Below, in pieces: positions 1-9,106 of a DNA stretch of 64,000 nt (positions are counted from its first letter, which is position 1; each line of letters starts with the position of its first letter). The position numbers and the translations under genes were made by a program. The stretch is from NCBI RefSeq assembly GCF_010729105.1, contig NZ_AP022573.1, positions 1,302,001-1,366,000 of the forward strand. Direction: 5' to 3'. The stretch comes from Mycobacterium saskatchewanense (lineage in GTDB: Bacteria; Actinomycetota; Actinomycetes; Mycobacteriales; Mycobacteriaceae). Below the pieces are notes generated by a model that saw only the letters and a list, made by a program, of their open reading frames with translations, did no database searches and was not told the DNA's origin.

Positions 1-122
1 CCACGAGGGACGTCTTCCCCAACGACCTGGCGGACCTGACAAGCAGATGCTGCTCACTTATTTTGTGTGTCGTGCGTGTCTATTGTGCCTCGTGATACCC
101 ATGTTGCGCTAGTGTGCGTTTT
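1..122. other. left-edge stretch with no supported gene
   Basis: These bases precede the stop codon of the first leftward gene. Short open stretches run in from the edge on both strands, but none shows a recognisable protein end, so I assign nothing. It could hold the tail or head of a neighbouring gene outside the window. Confidence 0.4.
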
Positions 123-947
123 TCACCGTCTGAATAGGGCGAGGACCGCGTCGGAAAGCGCAGGCCAGGGCCGCAGCGCCCATTCTCCGAAGTCACGGTC
201 GGTCAGCACCACCAACGCCAGCCCGGCCTCGGGATCCGCCCAGATGAACCCGCCGGCCTGCCCGAAATGGCCGTACGTGCGGGCCGAGTTGCGCGCGCCC
301 GTCCAGTGCGGCGACTTGCCGTTGCGGATCTCGAAACCCAGCCCCCAGTCGTTGGGCCGTTGGACGCCGTAGCCCGGCAGCACGCCGTCCAGGCCGGGAA
401 ATTGCACGGTCGTCGCCTCGGCGTGCAGCTGCGCCGACACCGTCAGGGGCCGCAGCAGGTCGCCGGCGAACGCCGCCAGGTCCGCCACCGTCGAGGTCGC
501 GCCGAATCCGGCGGCCTCGGTGCCGCCGTTCAGCCGGGTGGCGACCATGGCCAGGGGCTCACACACCGCCTCGGTGAGGTACCGGCCGAATTCGATCTCG
601 GACTCGCGCTCCACCGCTTGGGCCAGCACGGTGAACCCGTAGTTGGAGTACATCCGCCGGGTGCCCGGCTTGGCCAGCACCTTGTCGCCGTGCATCGCCA
701 GGCCCGACGCGTGGGCGAGCAGGTGCCGGATCGTGGCGCCGGGGGGCCCGGCGGGGGTGTCGAGTTCGACGACGCCCTCCTCGACGGCGACGTGCACGGC
801 GCGGGCCACCAGCGGCTTGGTCACCGACGCGAGCTCGAATACCCGCGCGGTGTCGCCGTGGCTGTCCAGGATCCCGTCCGGCCCGACAACCGCGGCCGCG
901 ACGGCGGTGACGGGCCACTCGTCGACGGCGTTCAGCGCGCTCGTCAT
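123..947 (-). CDS. beta-lactamase-family serine hydrolase
   Basis: Serine hydrolase of the penicillin-binding-protein/class C beta-lactamase fold, 274 aa. The nucleophile motif SxxK is visible as SVTK near residue 42, the second motif as YSN in MYSNYGF, and a third-motif equivalent as HFGQAGG near the C-terminus. No signal peptide is visible, so it is probably cytosolic. Members act as esterases, peptidases or lipases rather than true beta-lactamases, and the substrate cannot be read from sequence. It overlaps the upstream methyltransferase by 4 bp (ATGA), so the two are co-translated. By gene order and length it matches M. tuberculosis Rv2257c, as I recall it. Confidence 0.85.
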   Translation of the reverse strand: MTSALNAVDEWPVTAVAAAVVGPDGILDSHGDTARVFELASVTKPLVARAVHVAVEEGVVELDTPAGPPGATIRHLLAHASGLAMHGDKVLAKPGTRRMYSNYGFTVLAQAVERESEIEFGRYLTEAVCEPLAMVATRLNGGTEAAGFGATSTVADLAAFAGDLLRPLTVSAQLHAEATTVQFPGLDGVLPGYGVQRPNDWGLGFEIRNGKSPHWTGARNSARTYGHFGQAGGFIWADPEAGLALVVLTDRDFGEWALRPWPALSDAVLALFRR

Positions 948-2002
948 TTACGGGCGATGTAGTAGTTGTTGAAGGGGTCCGCCTCGGTCTCGGCGACCCG
1001 CACGTCGCCGAACCCGGCGTCGGCCAGCATCGCGATGGCCCGCTGAGCGCCCCAGGCCGCGCCCAGCCCGGCGCCGTCCAGCGCCAGCGACACCGTCATG
1101 CAGTGCATCAGCGAGACGGTGTAGAGGTAGATGCCCATCGGCATGCCGACGTTGTCCTCGAGCCGGCTGGACGCCTTGATGTCGGCCATCAGCAGGACGC
1201 CGCCGGGGCGCAGGGCGCGGTGGATGTTCTCCAGCACCCGGTCCGGCTGCGCCTGGTCGTGGATGGCGTCGAACACGGTGATCACGTCGTAGGTGTCGCG
1301 CTTGTCGAGCTGCGCCAGGTTGTGGCTCTCGAAGCGCACGTTGCTCAGCCCCAGGCCCCCCGCCTCGCGGACCCCGACCGCGACGGCCTCGTCGCTGAAG
1401 TCGACGCCGGTGAACCGGCTCGCCGGAAAGGCCCGCGCCAGCACGTTGACCGCATGGCCGCTGCCGCAACCGAAGTCGGCCACGTCGGCCCCCGAACGCA
1501 GCCGTTCCACGAGGCCGTCGGCCAGCGGCAGCACGACGTCAACGAGCGCGCGGTCGAATACCGCGCCGCTCTGCTCGGCCTGCAGCGTGTGGAAGCGGGG
1601 AAACGCGCTGTAGGGCACGCCGCCCCCGCGGTGGAAGCACCCGACGACCTGCTGTTCGACCTCGGCGAGCAGCGAGATGAACTGGGCCATCATGGCCAGG
1701 TTGTCCGGTCCCGCGGCGCGGGTGAGCGCGCCCGCCCGGTGGCCCGGCAACGAGTAGGTGCCGGCGTGCGGGTCGTAGTCGACGACGTGCCCGGTGGTCA
1801 TGCCGCCCAGCCACTCCCGCACGTAGCGTTCGTCGAGGCCGGCGGCCTCGGCAATGCGTGCGCTGGTGGCGGGCGGCATGCCGGCCATCGTGTCGAAAAG
1901 GCCGGTCTGATGCCCGATGCTCAGCAACAGCGTCAGGCTGGCGGCGTCAATGGCCGCGACCATGCGCTCGGTGAACTCGGAGGCGCTCTCGGGAGCCGTC
2001 AC
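944..2002 (-). CDS. class I SAM-dependent methyltransferase with N-terminal winged-helix domain (Rv2258c type)
   Basis: 352 aa starting at GTG. The N-terminal ~120 residues resemble the helical dimerisation/winged-helix domain of O-methyltransferases. A Rossmann methyltransferase core follows, with motif I as [12 protein letters not shown] (about residue 175) and an acidic ribose-binding loop in FTGVDFS. The DAIHD segment aligns with the post-II region. The family methylates small molecules in the cytosol; the substrate is unknown. It heads a two-gene leftward operon with the serine hydrolase and diverges from mscR across about 90 bp. Length and neighbours match M. tuberculosis Rv2258c. The gene has been called a regulator because of the winged helix, but the intact SAM site favours an enzyme. 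Confidence 0.88.
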   Translation of the reverse strand: MTAPESASEFTERMVAAIDAASLTLLLSIGHQTGLFDTMAGMPPATSARIAEAAGLDERYVREWLGGMTTGHVVDYDPHAGTYSLPGHRAGALTRAAGPDNLAMMAQFISLLAEVEQQVVGCFHRGGGVPYSAFPRFHTLQAEQSGAVFDRALVDVVLPLADGLVERLRSGADVADFGCGSGHAVNVLARAFPASRFTGVDFSDEAVAVGVREAGGLGLSNVRFESHNLAQLDKRDTYDVITVFDAIHDQAQPDRVLENIHRALRPGGVLLMADIKASSRLEDNVGMPMGIYLYTVSLMHCMTVSLALDGAGLGAAWGAQRAIAMLADAGFGDVRVAETEADPFNNYYIARK

Positions 2003-2095
2003 GCTCAGCGACGCTACACCGAGCGCCCGTCACGCCGGACGGGCTCGGCGCCACCGGCGCAGCACCGCGCGGCGGCCGACGATAGGTTGGAGTGC

Positions 2096-3181
2096 ATGAG
2101 TCAGACAGTGCGCGGCGTGATCTCACGCAAGAAGGGCGAACCCGTCGAATTGGTCGACATCGTCGTCCCCGACCCCGGGCCCGGCGAGGCCCTGGTGGAC
2201 ATCATCGCGTGCGGGGTCTGTCACACCGACCTGACCTACCGCGAGGGCGGGATCAACGACGACTACCCGTTCCTGCTGGGCCACGAGGCCGCCGGGACGG
2301 TCGAGGCCGTCGGGCCCGGCGTCACCGCGGTGGAGCCTGGCGATTTCGTGATCCTCAACTGGCGCGCAGTCTGCGGCCAGTGCCGGGCGTGCAAGCGCGG
2401 CCGGCCGCACCTGTGCTTCGACACCTTCAACGCCGCGCAGAAGATGACGCTGACGGACGGCACGGAGCTGACGCCGGCGCTGGGCATCGGGGCGTTCGCC
2501 GACAAGACGCTGGTGCACGCCGGCCAGTGCACCAAGGTCGATCCCGCCGCCGACCCGGCCGTCGCGGGCCTGCTGGGCTGCGGGGTGATGGCCGGCATCG
2601 GCGCGGCGATCAACACCGGCGGGGTCACCCGCGACGACACGGTCGCGGTGATCGGCTGTGGCGGCGTCGGCGATGCCGCGATCGCCGGCGCGGCGCTGGT
2701 CGGGGCACGGCGCATCATCGCCGTCGACACCGACGACGCCAAGCTGGACTTGGCTCGCAAGTTCGGCGCCACCCACACCGTCAACGCCCGCGAGGCCGAC
2801 GTCGTCGAGACCATCCAGGAGCTTACCGACGGCTTCGGGGTCAACGTGGCGATCGACGCGGTCGGCCGGCCCGAGACGTGGAAGCAGGCGTTCTACGCCC
2901 GCGACCTCGCCGGAACCGTTGTGCTGGTCGGGGTTCCAACCCCGGACATGAAGCTCGAAATGCCGCTGATCGACTTCTTCAGCCACGGCGGGGCGCTGAA
3001 GTCGTCGTGGTACGGCGACTGCCTGCCCGAGCGCGACTTTCCCACCCTCATCGACCTCTACCTGCAGGGCCGGCTGCCCTTGGAGCAGTTCGTCTCCGAG
3101 CGCATCGGCCTGGGCGACGTCGAGGAGGCGTTCCACAAGATGCACGGCGGCAAGGTGTTGCGCTCGGTGGTGCTGCTCTGA
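2096..3181 (+). CDS. mscR: S-nitrosomycothiol reductase / mycothiol-dependent formaldehyde dehydrogenase
   Basis: Zinc-dependent medium-chain dehydrogenase, 361 aa. It oxidises the formaldehyde-mycothiol adduct and reduces S-nitrosomycothiol in the cytosol, using NAD(H). Catalytic zinc ligands are visible in CGVCHTD (Cys42), GHEAAG and GLLGCGV. Structural zinc cysteines form the [15 protein letters not shown] cluster, and the nucleotide-binding glycines are in [12 protein letters not shown] 2096 is chosen because it gives the usual 361-aa length; the longer upstream reading is antisense to the methyltransferase. It is translationally coupled (TGATG) to the metallo-hydrolase. It is the apparent orthologue of Rv2259 (adhE2/mscR) with conserved synteny on both sides. 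Confidence 0.95.
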   Translation: MSQTVRGVISRKKGEPVELVDIVVPDPGPGEALVDIIACGVCHTDLTYREGGINDDYPFLLGHEAAGTVEAVGPGVTAVEPGDFVILNWRAVCGQCRACKRGRPHLCFDTFNAAQKMTLTDGTELTPALGIGAFADKTLVHAGQCTKVDPAADPAVAGLLGCGVMAGIGAAINTGGVTRDDTVAVIGCGGVGDAAIAGAALVGARRIIAVDTDDAKLDLARKFGATHTVNAREADVVETIQELTDGFGVNVAIDAVGRPETWKQAFYARDLAGTVVLVGVPTPDMKLEMPLIDFFSHGGALKSSWYGDCLPERDFPTLIDLYLQGRLPLEQFVSERIGLGDVEEAFHKMHGGKVLRSVVLL

Positions 3182-3804
3182 TGGTGAACATCGAGCGGGT
3201 GGTGACGCACGGGACCTTCGAACTCGACGGCGGCAGTTGGGAAGTCGACAACAACATCTGGTTGGTCGGCGACAACTCCAACGTCGTGGTGTTCGACGCC
3301 GCCCACGACGCGGCGCCGATCGTCGAGGCCGTCGCCGGCCGACATGTGGTCGCGGTCGTGTGCACGCACGGGCACAACGACCACGTCACCGTCGCGCCGG
3401 AACTCGGCAAGACTCTCGACGCGCCGGTGCTGCTGCATCCGGCCGACGAGGTGCTGTGGCGAATGACGCACCCGGACAGTGACTTCCGCCCGATTTCCGA
3501 CGGTGAGACGCTCGCCGTCGGCGGGACGGAGCTGCGGGCGCTGCACACGCCCGGTCACTCCCCCGGATCGGTGTGCTGGTACATCCATGACCTGGGGGTG
3601 GTGTTCAGCGGCGACACGCTGTTCGCCGGCGGCCCCGGCGCGACCGGACGCTCCTACTCCGACTTCCCGACGATTCTGGAGTCGATCTCCGGCCGGCTCG
3701 GCAAGCTGCCCGGTGAGACGGTCGTGTACACCGGCCACGGCGATAGCACCACCATCGGCGACGAGATCGTGCACTACGAGGAGTGGGTGGCCCGAGGCCA
3801 CTGA
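3181..3804 (+). CDS. metallo-beta-lactamase-fold hydrolase (Rv2260 type)
   Basis: 207 aa, glyoxalase II-like metallo-beta-lactamase fold. The di-metal motif HxHxDH is HGHNDH (residues 63-68). Further ligands are in HTPGHSPGS, FSGDTLF and the terminal TGHGD. It starts on the last base of the mscR stop (TGATG), so it is co-expressed. The pairing suggests hydrolysis of a mycothiol thioester or adduct made by MscR, such as formyl-mycothiol. That role is inferred from context and is not shown by sequence alone. The 3' end of this gene has been duplicated downstream (see repeats). Confidence 0.9.
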   Translation: MVNIERVVTHGTFELDGGSWEVDNNIWLVGDNSNVVVFDAAHDAAPIVEAVAGRHVVAVVCTHGHNDHVTVAPELGKTLDAPVLLHPADEVLWRMTHPDSDFRPISDGETLAVGGTELRALHTPGHSPGSVCWYIHDLGVVFSGDTLFAGGPGATGRSYSDFPTILESISGRLGKLPGETVVYTGHGDSTTIGDEIVHYEEWVARGH

Positions 3805-3983
3805 GCTTTGGCTGTAAGGCAGCGATAACGCGGCACATGGCCGGCTGGCGCCTGCGGCGCCGCGTTGGGCTCGACGCGCCGAGCCACGTGAGTGTGCGCT
3901 GACGGCTTCCCGTGTGCATCCAGGGCGCACACTTCCCGAATTTCCAACTCTGGCTACACACTGAAATGCCAGGACGCACACTC
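3765..3983 (+). repeat. first unit of an imperfect ~220-bp tandem duplication
   Basis: This unit covers the last 13 codons of the metallo-hydrolase gene and the following 180 bp. It aligns with 3984-4205 at an offset of 219-223 bp. The opening 39 bases differ at only three positions. Further matches are AGTGTGCGCTGACGGCTTCC at 3891 and the ACACTGAAATG stretch near 3957. Confidence 0.8.
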
Positions 3984-4302
3984 GATCGTGCACTACGGGG
4001 CGTGGGCGGCCCGAGGCCACTGTGCTTCGACGGCCTCACAGCGAAAACGTGGCAGGCAGCTGGCTGGCGCCGCCGGCATTCGCGCCGGGGGCGCTACCGC
4101 GCCACGCCGTTCGAGTGTGCACTGACGGCTTCCTGTGTGAATTCAGCGCGCTCATTCACCGGATTTCCCGCCCTGGGTTCACACTCAAATGTCTGGTGGC
4201 ACACCTAAAGCAGTCGACGCGCACCGGAAGCCCCGGCCGGTGCCCGAGGCGCACACTCAACGCCCCAAGCACCCGGCCTCCCCGGGTCACACCCGAAGCG
4301 AC
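3805..4302. other. 498-bp intergenic region made mostly of the duplication
   Basis: Between two convergent genes. About 400 bp is the tandem duplication. The stretch is rich in GTGTGC and GCACAC words, seen at 3891, 3912, 3927, 3975, 4115 and 4252. The remaining 100 bp shows no gene or clear hairpin. Confidence 0.6.
3984..4205 (+). repeat. second unit of the tandem duplication, carrying a decayed copy of the gene end
   Basis: Starts GATCGTGCACTACGGGG and still encodes a decayed version of the gene end (IVHYGAWAARGH against IVHYEEWVARGH) with the stop lost. It continues with AGTGTGCACTGACGGCTTCC at 4114 and ACACTCAAATG near 4181. The offset drifts by about 4 bp, showing small indels and age. 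Confidence 0.8.
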
Positions 4303-5019
4303 TCAGCCCTCGTCAAGAATTCGCCGCTTCTCCGCCTCGAACTCCGCCTCGGTCAAAGCGCCCGAATCACGCAACGCGGCAAGCGTTTTCAGCCGATGCA
4401 GGCGCACGCCCTCTCCGCTGGGCTCGTACGGTGCGCCCGGTGAGACCTGAAACGCCGGCGTGGTCGACAGCACCGCCCTGCGGCGGGCACGGGCCAGCCA
4501 GATGCCCGACAACACCGCGGCGCCCAGGCCCACGACGAACAGGCCCACGGACAACCACACCAGATGTCCGGTGGAACCCTTGTGGCCGAACGCCAGCCGC
4601 GGATCGATGTACCCGTTGACCTGGCCGTCGGTGGTGACGTGGTACACCCCGGCGGCGGCGATGTGGGCCACCCACACCCGCACGTGCGAATCGTTGTTGA
4701 CCGTCGTTGTGCCGCCGATGTTTTCGGTCATCACCGGCTGCGCGACGCCGTCGGGCGGGACGATCGTGACGCCCAGCGGCGGCACCGGCAGGCCCCCGCC
4801 ACTGGGGCTGCCGATCACGATGGTGTGGAAGCTGACGGTGACGTCGCCGGCGGGCAGGTTAAGGCTGCCCGACCCCGGCACCGACACCTCCCCGTACTGG
4901 TTGTACTTGTCCAGGAAGAAGGCGTTGAGCACCAGGGTGATGATGAAGCCGGCGAGCGCCGCGACCATGACCGCGATGGCGACGGCCAGCGATATCTTGG
5001 CGAGCCGTCTGCTGCTCAT
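4303..5019 (-). CDS. two-TM membrane protein with C-terminal SHOCT domain
   Basis: 238 aa. One transmembrane helix spans residues ~9-32. An extracytoplasmic beta-rich region of ~120 residues (about 35-150) follows, then a second helix near 150-175. The C-terminal ~30 residues form a SHOCT motif (LKTLAALRDSGALTEAEFEAEKRRIL). SHOCT is a short helical oligomerisation motif found on many membrane proteins; no enzymatic function is implied. The start ATG overlaps the lnt-like stop by 4 bp (ATGA), so it is the second gene of that operon. I recall no counterpart at this place in M. tuberculosis. Confidence 0.8.
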   Translation of the reverse strand: MSSRRLAKISLAVAIAVMVAALAGFIITLVLNAFFLDKYNQYGEVSVPGSGSLNLPAGDVTVSFHTIVIGSPSGGGLPVPPLGVTIVPPDGVAQPVMTENIGGTTTVNNDSHVRVWVAHIAAAGVYHVTTDGQVNGYIDPRLAFGHKGSTGHLVWLSVGLFVVGLGAAVLSGIWLARARRRAVLSTTPAFQVSPGAPYEPSGEGVRLHRLKTLAALRDSGALTEAEFEAEKRRILDEG

Positions 5020-6509
5020 CCAGGCAGTGTGTCACCGCCGGCGGGGCGGCGCCAGCGAACGACCGCGGCGCCGAGCACCGCGAACGCCACCACCGGCACC
5101 CAGTCGCCCAGCCGTTGGTACCAGGTGGTCGTCGACCCCAGCGGCACGTCGACCACGACGGCGCCGCGAAAGCCCGCCGGGCACCACGCCAGCCGGTGCC
5201 CGCGCGCGTCGAAAGCCGAACTGTCGCCGGACAATCCGGCGTGCACGGCCGGCCGGCCGGCCTCGACGGCGCGCACCGCGGGCTGGGCGGCCAGCTGCGG
5301 CTGCGCCCAACTGCCCTGGAACGACGACGTGGAGCTCTGATAGGCCAGCAGCGCCGCCCCCAGTTGCGCCTCGCGGCGGGCCAGGTCGGGGAAGACGGCC
5401 TCGTAGCTGATCAGCGCCCCGATCGGCAGCGCGCCGGCGCGCAGCACGACGGGCCCGGCGCCGGGCTGCCGGTCCTCGGCGGCGGCCTTGCTGCCCCGGG
5501 TGACCCATCCGAAAAGCGGTCGCAGCGGCACGTATTCGCCGAACGGAACCAGCCGGGTCTTCTGATAGCTACCCGCCAGCCCATCCGGCCCGATCAGGAC
5601 AGACGACTTGCGGATCCGCCCGTCGGGCGCCCGGGCGTCGACGTTGACCAGTACGTCGGCGCCCACCCGCCGGGACAGCTCGACGAGGCGCGCCAGCGCC
5701 TCGGGGTGACTGTCCAGGTCCTGCCCCACGCTGCTTTCGCCCCAGACCACCAGGTCGGGCCGCCGGCCCACCAGCGTCGCGGTCCACAACTCGCCGGCTC
5801 CCTGCCGGGCGTCCGAGTCCGCGATGTCGCCGGGCTGCACCAGCGCCACGCGTAAAACCGGTCCCGCACCCGGGTCGGGCCCCAACAGGTACCACAGCGG
5901 GCCGACCGCCACGGACATCGCCAGGCACATCAGCGCGCCCAGGCGGCCACCACCGGCCAGCAGGCCGGCAAGGGCGGTATTGGCCGCCACCACAAGAAAA
6001 CTCGTCAGCCACACCCCACCCAGCGACGCCGACGCCAGCGTCACCGGCTGGCTCGCCTGCGATGCGCCGAGCGGCGCCCACGAGCCGCCCAGCGGCGGCC
6101 AGGAGCGCGCCACCTCCGCCGCCACCCACGCGCTCGGCAGCGCGACCAGGGCGACGGTTGCCCGCCCGCCGCCGACCGGGGCGGCCAGCAGCCGGTGCGC
6201 CAGCCAGCCCCACGGCAGCCACAGCGCGCCGAGCCCGGCCGCCAGCACCGGCAGCAACAGCCCGGCGCTGCCCGCCAGCCAGTACTGGGTGGTCAGCACG
6301 AACGCGGTCGCCCCGAGCCAGCCTCGCGCCGCGCCGTCCCCCGGCCCGGGCGCGGTTCGCACCAGCCACAACAGCGGGACCACGCCGAACCACGCCACGA
6401 ACCACCACGCCGGAGCGGGAAACGCCAGCGCGGGCAGCGCGCCGGCGACGAACGCCGCCACGGCGCCGCGGACGCGCTCGGGGTTCGCGGACGGCGGCAT
6501 AAGGAGCAC
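5016..6509 (-). CDS. apolipoprotein N-acyltransferase homologue with catalytic Cys replaced by Ser
   Basis: 497 aa. Several hydrophobic helices (about residues 1-200) precede a nitrilase-type domain, as in Lnt, which N-acylates lipoproteins at the membrane. The Glu and Lys of the triad are recognisable in WGESSVG and YQKTRLVPFGEY. Where Lnt has CYE, this protein has ISYE, so the nucleophile is Ser368 (AGC at 5406-5408). Without Cys, classical Lnt catalysis is doubtful. It corresponds to Rv2262c/Rv2261c, which I recall as split in M. tuberculosis H37Rv; here it is intact. GTG 6509 is used, though ATG 6500 is equally possible. Confidence 0.85.
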   Translation of the reverse strand: MLLMPPSANPERVRGAVAAFVAGALPALAFPAPAWWFVAWFGVVPLLWLVRTAPGPGDGAARGWLGATAFVLTTQYWLAGSAGLLLPVLAAGLGALWLPWGWLAHRLLAAPVGGGRATVALVALPSAWVAAEVARSWPPLGGSWAPLGASQASQPVTLASASLGGVWLTSFLVVAANTALAGLLAGGGRLGALMCLAMSVAVGPLWYLLGPDPGAGPVLRVALVQPGDIADSDARQGAGELWTATLVGRRPDLVVWGESSVGQDLDSHPEALARLVELSRRVGADVLVNVDARAPDGRIRKSSVLIGPDGLAGSYQKTRLVPFGEYVPLRPLFGWVTRGSKAAAEDRQPGAGPVVLRAGALPIGALISYEAVFPDLARREAQLGAALLAYQSSTSSFQGSWAQPQLAAQPAVRAVEAGRPAVHAGLSGDSSAFDARGHRLAWCPAGFRGAVVVDVPLGSTTTWYQRLGDWVPVVAFAVLGAAVVRWRRPAGGDTLPG

Positions 6510-6546
6510 ACTAGGACGTGCTCATTACCGGTAAGGAGTGATACGC

Positions 6547-7500
6547 ATGCCCCACGATCTCGTCGCCACCGTGCCCGACCTGTCGGGGAAGCTGGTGGTC
6601 GTCACAGGAGCCAACAGCGGCCTGGGGTTCGGGCTGGCCCGGCGGCTGTCGGCCGCGGGCGCCGACGTCGTCATGGCGATTCGCAACCGCGCCAAGGGCG
6701 AGGCGGCGATCGAGGAAATCCGCCAAACCGTTCCCGATGCCAAGCTGACCATCAAATCGCTCGACCTGTCGTCGCTGGCGTCGGTCGCCGCCCTGGGTGA
6801 GCAGCTCAACGCCGAGGGCCGCCCGATCGACATCCTGATCAACAACGCCGGCGTCATGACCCCGCCGAACCGCGACACCACCGCCGACGGGTTCGAATTG
6901 CAGTTCGGCAGCAACCATCTCGGGCACTTCGCGCTGACCGCCCATCTGCTCCCGCTGCTGCGCGCCGCCACCCGCGCCCGCGTCGTCTCCCTGAGCAGCC
7001 TGGCGGCCCGCTACGGCAGCATCCACTTCGAGGACCCGCAGTTCGAGAAGTCCTACTCGGCCAATGCGGCTTACGGCCAGTCGAAACTGGCGGTGCTGAT
7101 GTTCGCCCTCGAGCTCGACCGGCGCAGCCGGAAGGCTGGCTGGGGCATCGTCTCCAACGCCGCGCATCCCGGGCTGACCATGACCAACCTGCAGATCAGC
7201 GGGCCGTCGCACGGGCTCGGGAGGCCCTCGGTGATGGAACGCCTGTACAAGGCGTCGTGGCGGTGGGCGCCGTTCCTGTGGCAGGAGATCGACGACGGGA
7301 TCCTGCCCGCGCTGTACGCCGCGGCCACCCCGCAGGCGGAAGGCGGCGCGTTCTACGGCCCCCTGGGGCTCCTCGAGGCAGCCGGCGGGGGCGTGAAGCC
7401 CGCCCACATACCCAAGCGCGCCCGCAACGGGGCCGACTGCCGGCGGCTGTGGGACCTCTCCGAGCGGCTCACCAAGGTCAGCTACCCGGCGTCGGACTGA
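6547..7500 (+). CDS. short-chain dehydrogenase/reductase (Rv2263 type)
   Basis: 317 aa NAD(P)-dependent SDR of the retinol-dehydrogenase/protochlorophyllide-reductase-like group. The cofactor motif TGANSGLG, the NNAG motif and the catalytic YxxxK (YGQSK, with SLSSL upstream) are all present. ATG 6547 is chosen over the in-frame GTG 6538 because AAGGAG at 6533-6538 sits 8 bp before it, and it gives the 317-aa length of Rv2263. The substrate is unknown; a lipid alcohol or ketone is plausible next to the lipid-modifying genes. It diverges from the lnt-like gene with only 37 bp between. Confidence 0.9.
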   Translation: MPHDLVATVPDLSGKLVVVTGANSGLGFGLARRLSAAGADVVMAIRNRAKGEAAIEEIRQTVPDAKLTIKSLDLSSLASVAALGEQLNAEGRPIDILINNAGVMTPPNRDTTADGFELQFGSNHLGHFALTAHLLPLLRAATRARVVSLSSLAARYGSIHFEDPQFEKSYSANAAYGQSKLAVLMFALELDRRSRKAGWGIVSNAAHPGLTMTNLQISGPSHGLGRPSVMERLYKASWRWAPFLWQEIDDGILPALYAAATPQAEGGAFYGPLGLLEAAGGGVKPAHIPKRARNGADCRRLWDLSERLTKVSYPASD

Positions 7501-7513
7501 CTATCGTTGGTGC

Positions 7514-8623
7514 ATGCGGCCGGAGCCCCGTCTGCCCGATTCGGGCCCCCAATCGAGCATCGTGGTCCGGCCGGAACCTACGCACAGCGCGACGTACACC
7601 CACTCGTCGCGGCTGCAGGCCGCCGGATTGGCGCAGGCGATCGCGCTCCTGCAGCGGGCCGCCGAGCAGGTGCCGCTGCCCGCACCCCCGCAGCCGATCA
7701 TCGTCGCCGACTACGGCGCCGCCAACGGGCACAACTCGTTGCGGCCGATGGCCGAGGCCATCGCGGTGCTGCGTCGACGCACCCGGCACGACCACGCAAT
7801 CCTGGTGGCGCACACCGACATTCCTGACAACGACTTCAGCGCCCTGTTCCGGACCCTGGAGGAAGATCCGGACAGCTACCTGAGCAAGGACACCGCGAGT
7901 TTCGCCTCGGCGATCGGCCGGTCGTTTTACGGCCAAATCGTGCCGTCCAAGACGGTCAACCTCGGCTGGTCGTCGTGGGCGACGCAGTGGTTGAGCCGGG
8001 TCCCCTGCGCGGTCGACGACCACGTGCACGTCGCCTACGGCCACGACGACGCCGCGTTCTCGGCCTACGCCGACCAGGCCGCGCTGGACTGGCACAACTT
8101 CGTCGCGTTCCGCGGCCGCGAGCTCGCCACGCACGGGCGGCTGGTGGTGCTGACGCTCGGCGTCGACGAGGATGGCAGCTTCGGCTTCGCCACCTTGCTG
8201 GACGCCATCCTCGCGGCGCTGGAGGACCTGGCCACCGAGGGGCTTCTGCACCGGGACGAATTGCGGCGCATGACAATCCCGACGTTCGGGCGCGGCGAGA
8301 AGGAATTCCGCGCGCCGTTCGCCCCGAGCGGGCGGTTCGAGGGATTGACCATCGACCATCTCGAGGCGTTCATCGCGGAGGACCGGTTCTGGGCGCGATT
8401 CCAGGTCGACGACGACGCCCACGCCTTCGCCGCCCAGTGGGCCGCGTTCGCGCGGGCCGCGCTGTTCCCGGCGTTGGTGCGTGCGCTCGACATCCGGACC
8501 GGCGATCCGCGGGCGGTCGAATTCGTCGACCGGCTGGAGACCGGCCTCGCCGCTCGGCTCGCCGGCGCGCCCGAGCCGATGCGCATCCCGCTGGCCCTGG
8601 TGTCGCTTGTCAAGTTGCGCTGA
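7514..8623 (+). CDS. SABATH-family SAM-dependent carboxyl methyltransferase, likely fatty acid O-methyltransferase
   Basis: 369 aa. The SAM-binding motif DYGAANGHNS near residue 66 and the overall layout match the SABATH family (plant salicylate/jasmonate carboxyl methyltransferases), which is rare in bacteria. I recall a characterised M. marinum member (FAMT, MMAR_3356) that methylates free fatty acids. Its locus number is close to that of the M. marinum CYP124 gene, as here. The expected reaction is fatty acid plus SAM giving fatty acid methyl ester, in the cytosol. It lies 13 bp after the SDR and is probably co-transcribed with it. The fatty-acid substrate is inferred from that orthology. 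Confidence 0.85.
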   Translation: MRPEPRLPDSGPQSSIVVRPEPTHSATYTHSSRLQAAGLAQAIALLQRAAEQVPLPAPPQPIIVADYGAANGHNSLRPMAEAIAVLRRRTRHDHAILVAHTDIPDNDFSALFRTLEEDPDSYLSKDTASFASAIGRSFYGQIVPSKTVNLGWSSWATQWLSRVPCAVDDHVHVAYGHDDAAFSAYADQAALDWHNFVAFRGRELATHGRLVVLTLGVDEDGSFGFATLLDAILAALEDLATEGLLHRDELRRMTIPTFGRGEKEFRAPFAPSGRFEGLTIDHLEAFIAEDRFWARFQVDDDAHAFAAQWAAFARAALFPALVRALDIRTGDPRAVEFVDRLETGLAARLAGAPEPMRIPLALVSLVKLR

Positions 8624-8696
8624 CGAGAGTTTCGACACAACACCGCAATGGGTAATCGCCCTGGTGTCGGAACTGCGACTCTGAGGGGGTAGGTGC

Positions 8697-9095
8697 ATGA
8701 CCGTGCAGGACGACAAAACCGCTGGTCACGACGACGAGCGGAAGTCAGCCGAAGGCGAAGAAGACCAGGACGAGCGGGCGGCGACCGAAAAACCCGAGCC
8801 CGACGAGGACGACAAAAAAGCGGCCGCCGAAATGATGGAGGCCTATAAGGAGAAGCCGACCATCGTGCTCCCAGGCTCCAGTGGCATGGTCTCGGGTACC
8901 GCCGTCAACGAATGGCTGGACGACGACGGCAACCCCAAGTTCGAAGTTCCCGAAGACGCCGACTCCGACCTCAAGTCGAAGGCGGAGGAAATGCAGAACG
9001 ACGAAGAGCACAAGAAGCGGATCGAGGAGGACAAGGCCCTCAACGACAAGCTTCGCGAAGCCGCGGCCGAGGAGAACAAAGGCGAAAAGTCCTGA
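8697..9095 (+). CDS. highly charged, acidic hypothetical protein
   Basis: 132 aa with no recognisable family. Roughly half the residues are Asp, Glu, Lys or Arg, with acidic residues in excess. There is one uncharged segment in the middle (TIVLPGSSGMVSGTAVNEWL), and the C-terminal third is predicted helical or coiled coil. It looks intrinsically disordered and soluble. A GAGGGGG ribosome-binding site at 8683 supports ATG 8697. It follows the methyltransferase by 73 bp and converges with the Hsp70-like gene. Confidence 0.75.
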   Translation: MTVQDDKTAGHDDERKSAEGEEDQDERAATEKPEPDEDDKKAAAEMMEAYKEKPTIVLPGSSGMVSGTAVNEWLDDDGNPKFEVPEDADSDLKSKAEEMQNDEEHKKRIEEDKALNDKLREAAAEENKGEKS

Positions 9096-9106
9096 GCTAG
9101 AGGCTC

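Noticed and set aside
1103..3181. 692-aa reading frame extending mscR far upstream
   Set aside because: The first ~330 residues are antisense to the methyltransferase and lack family resemblance; mscR begins at ATG 2096.
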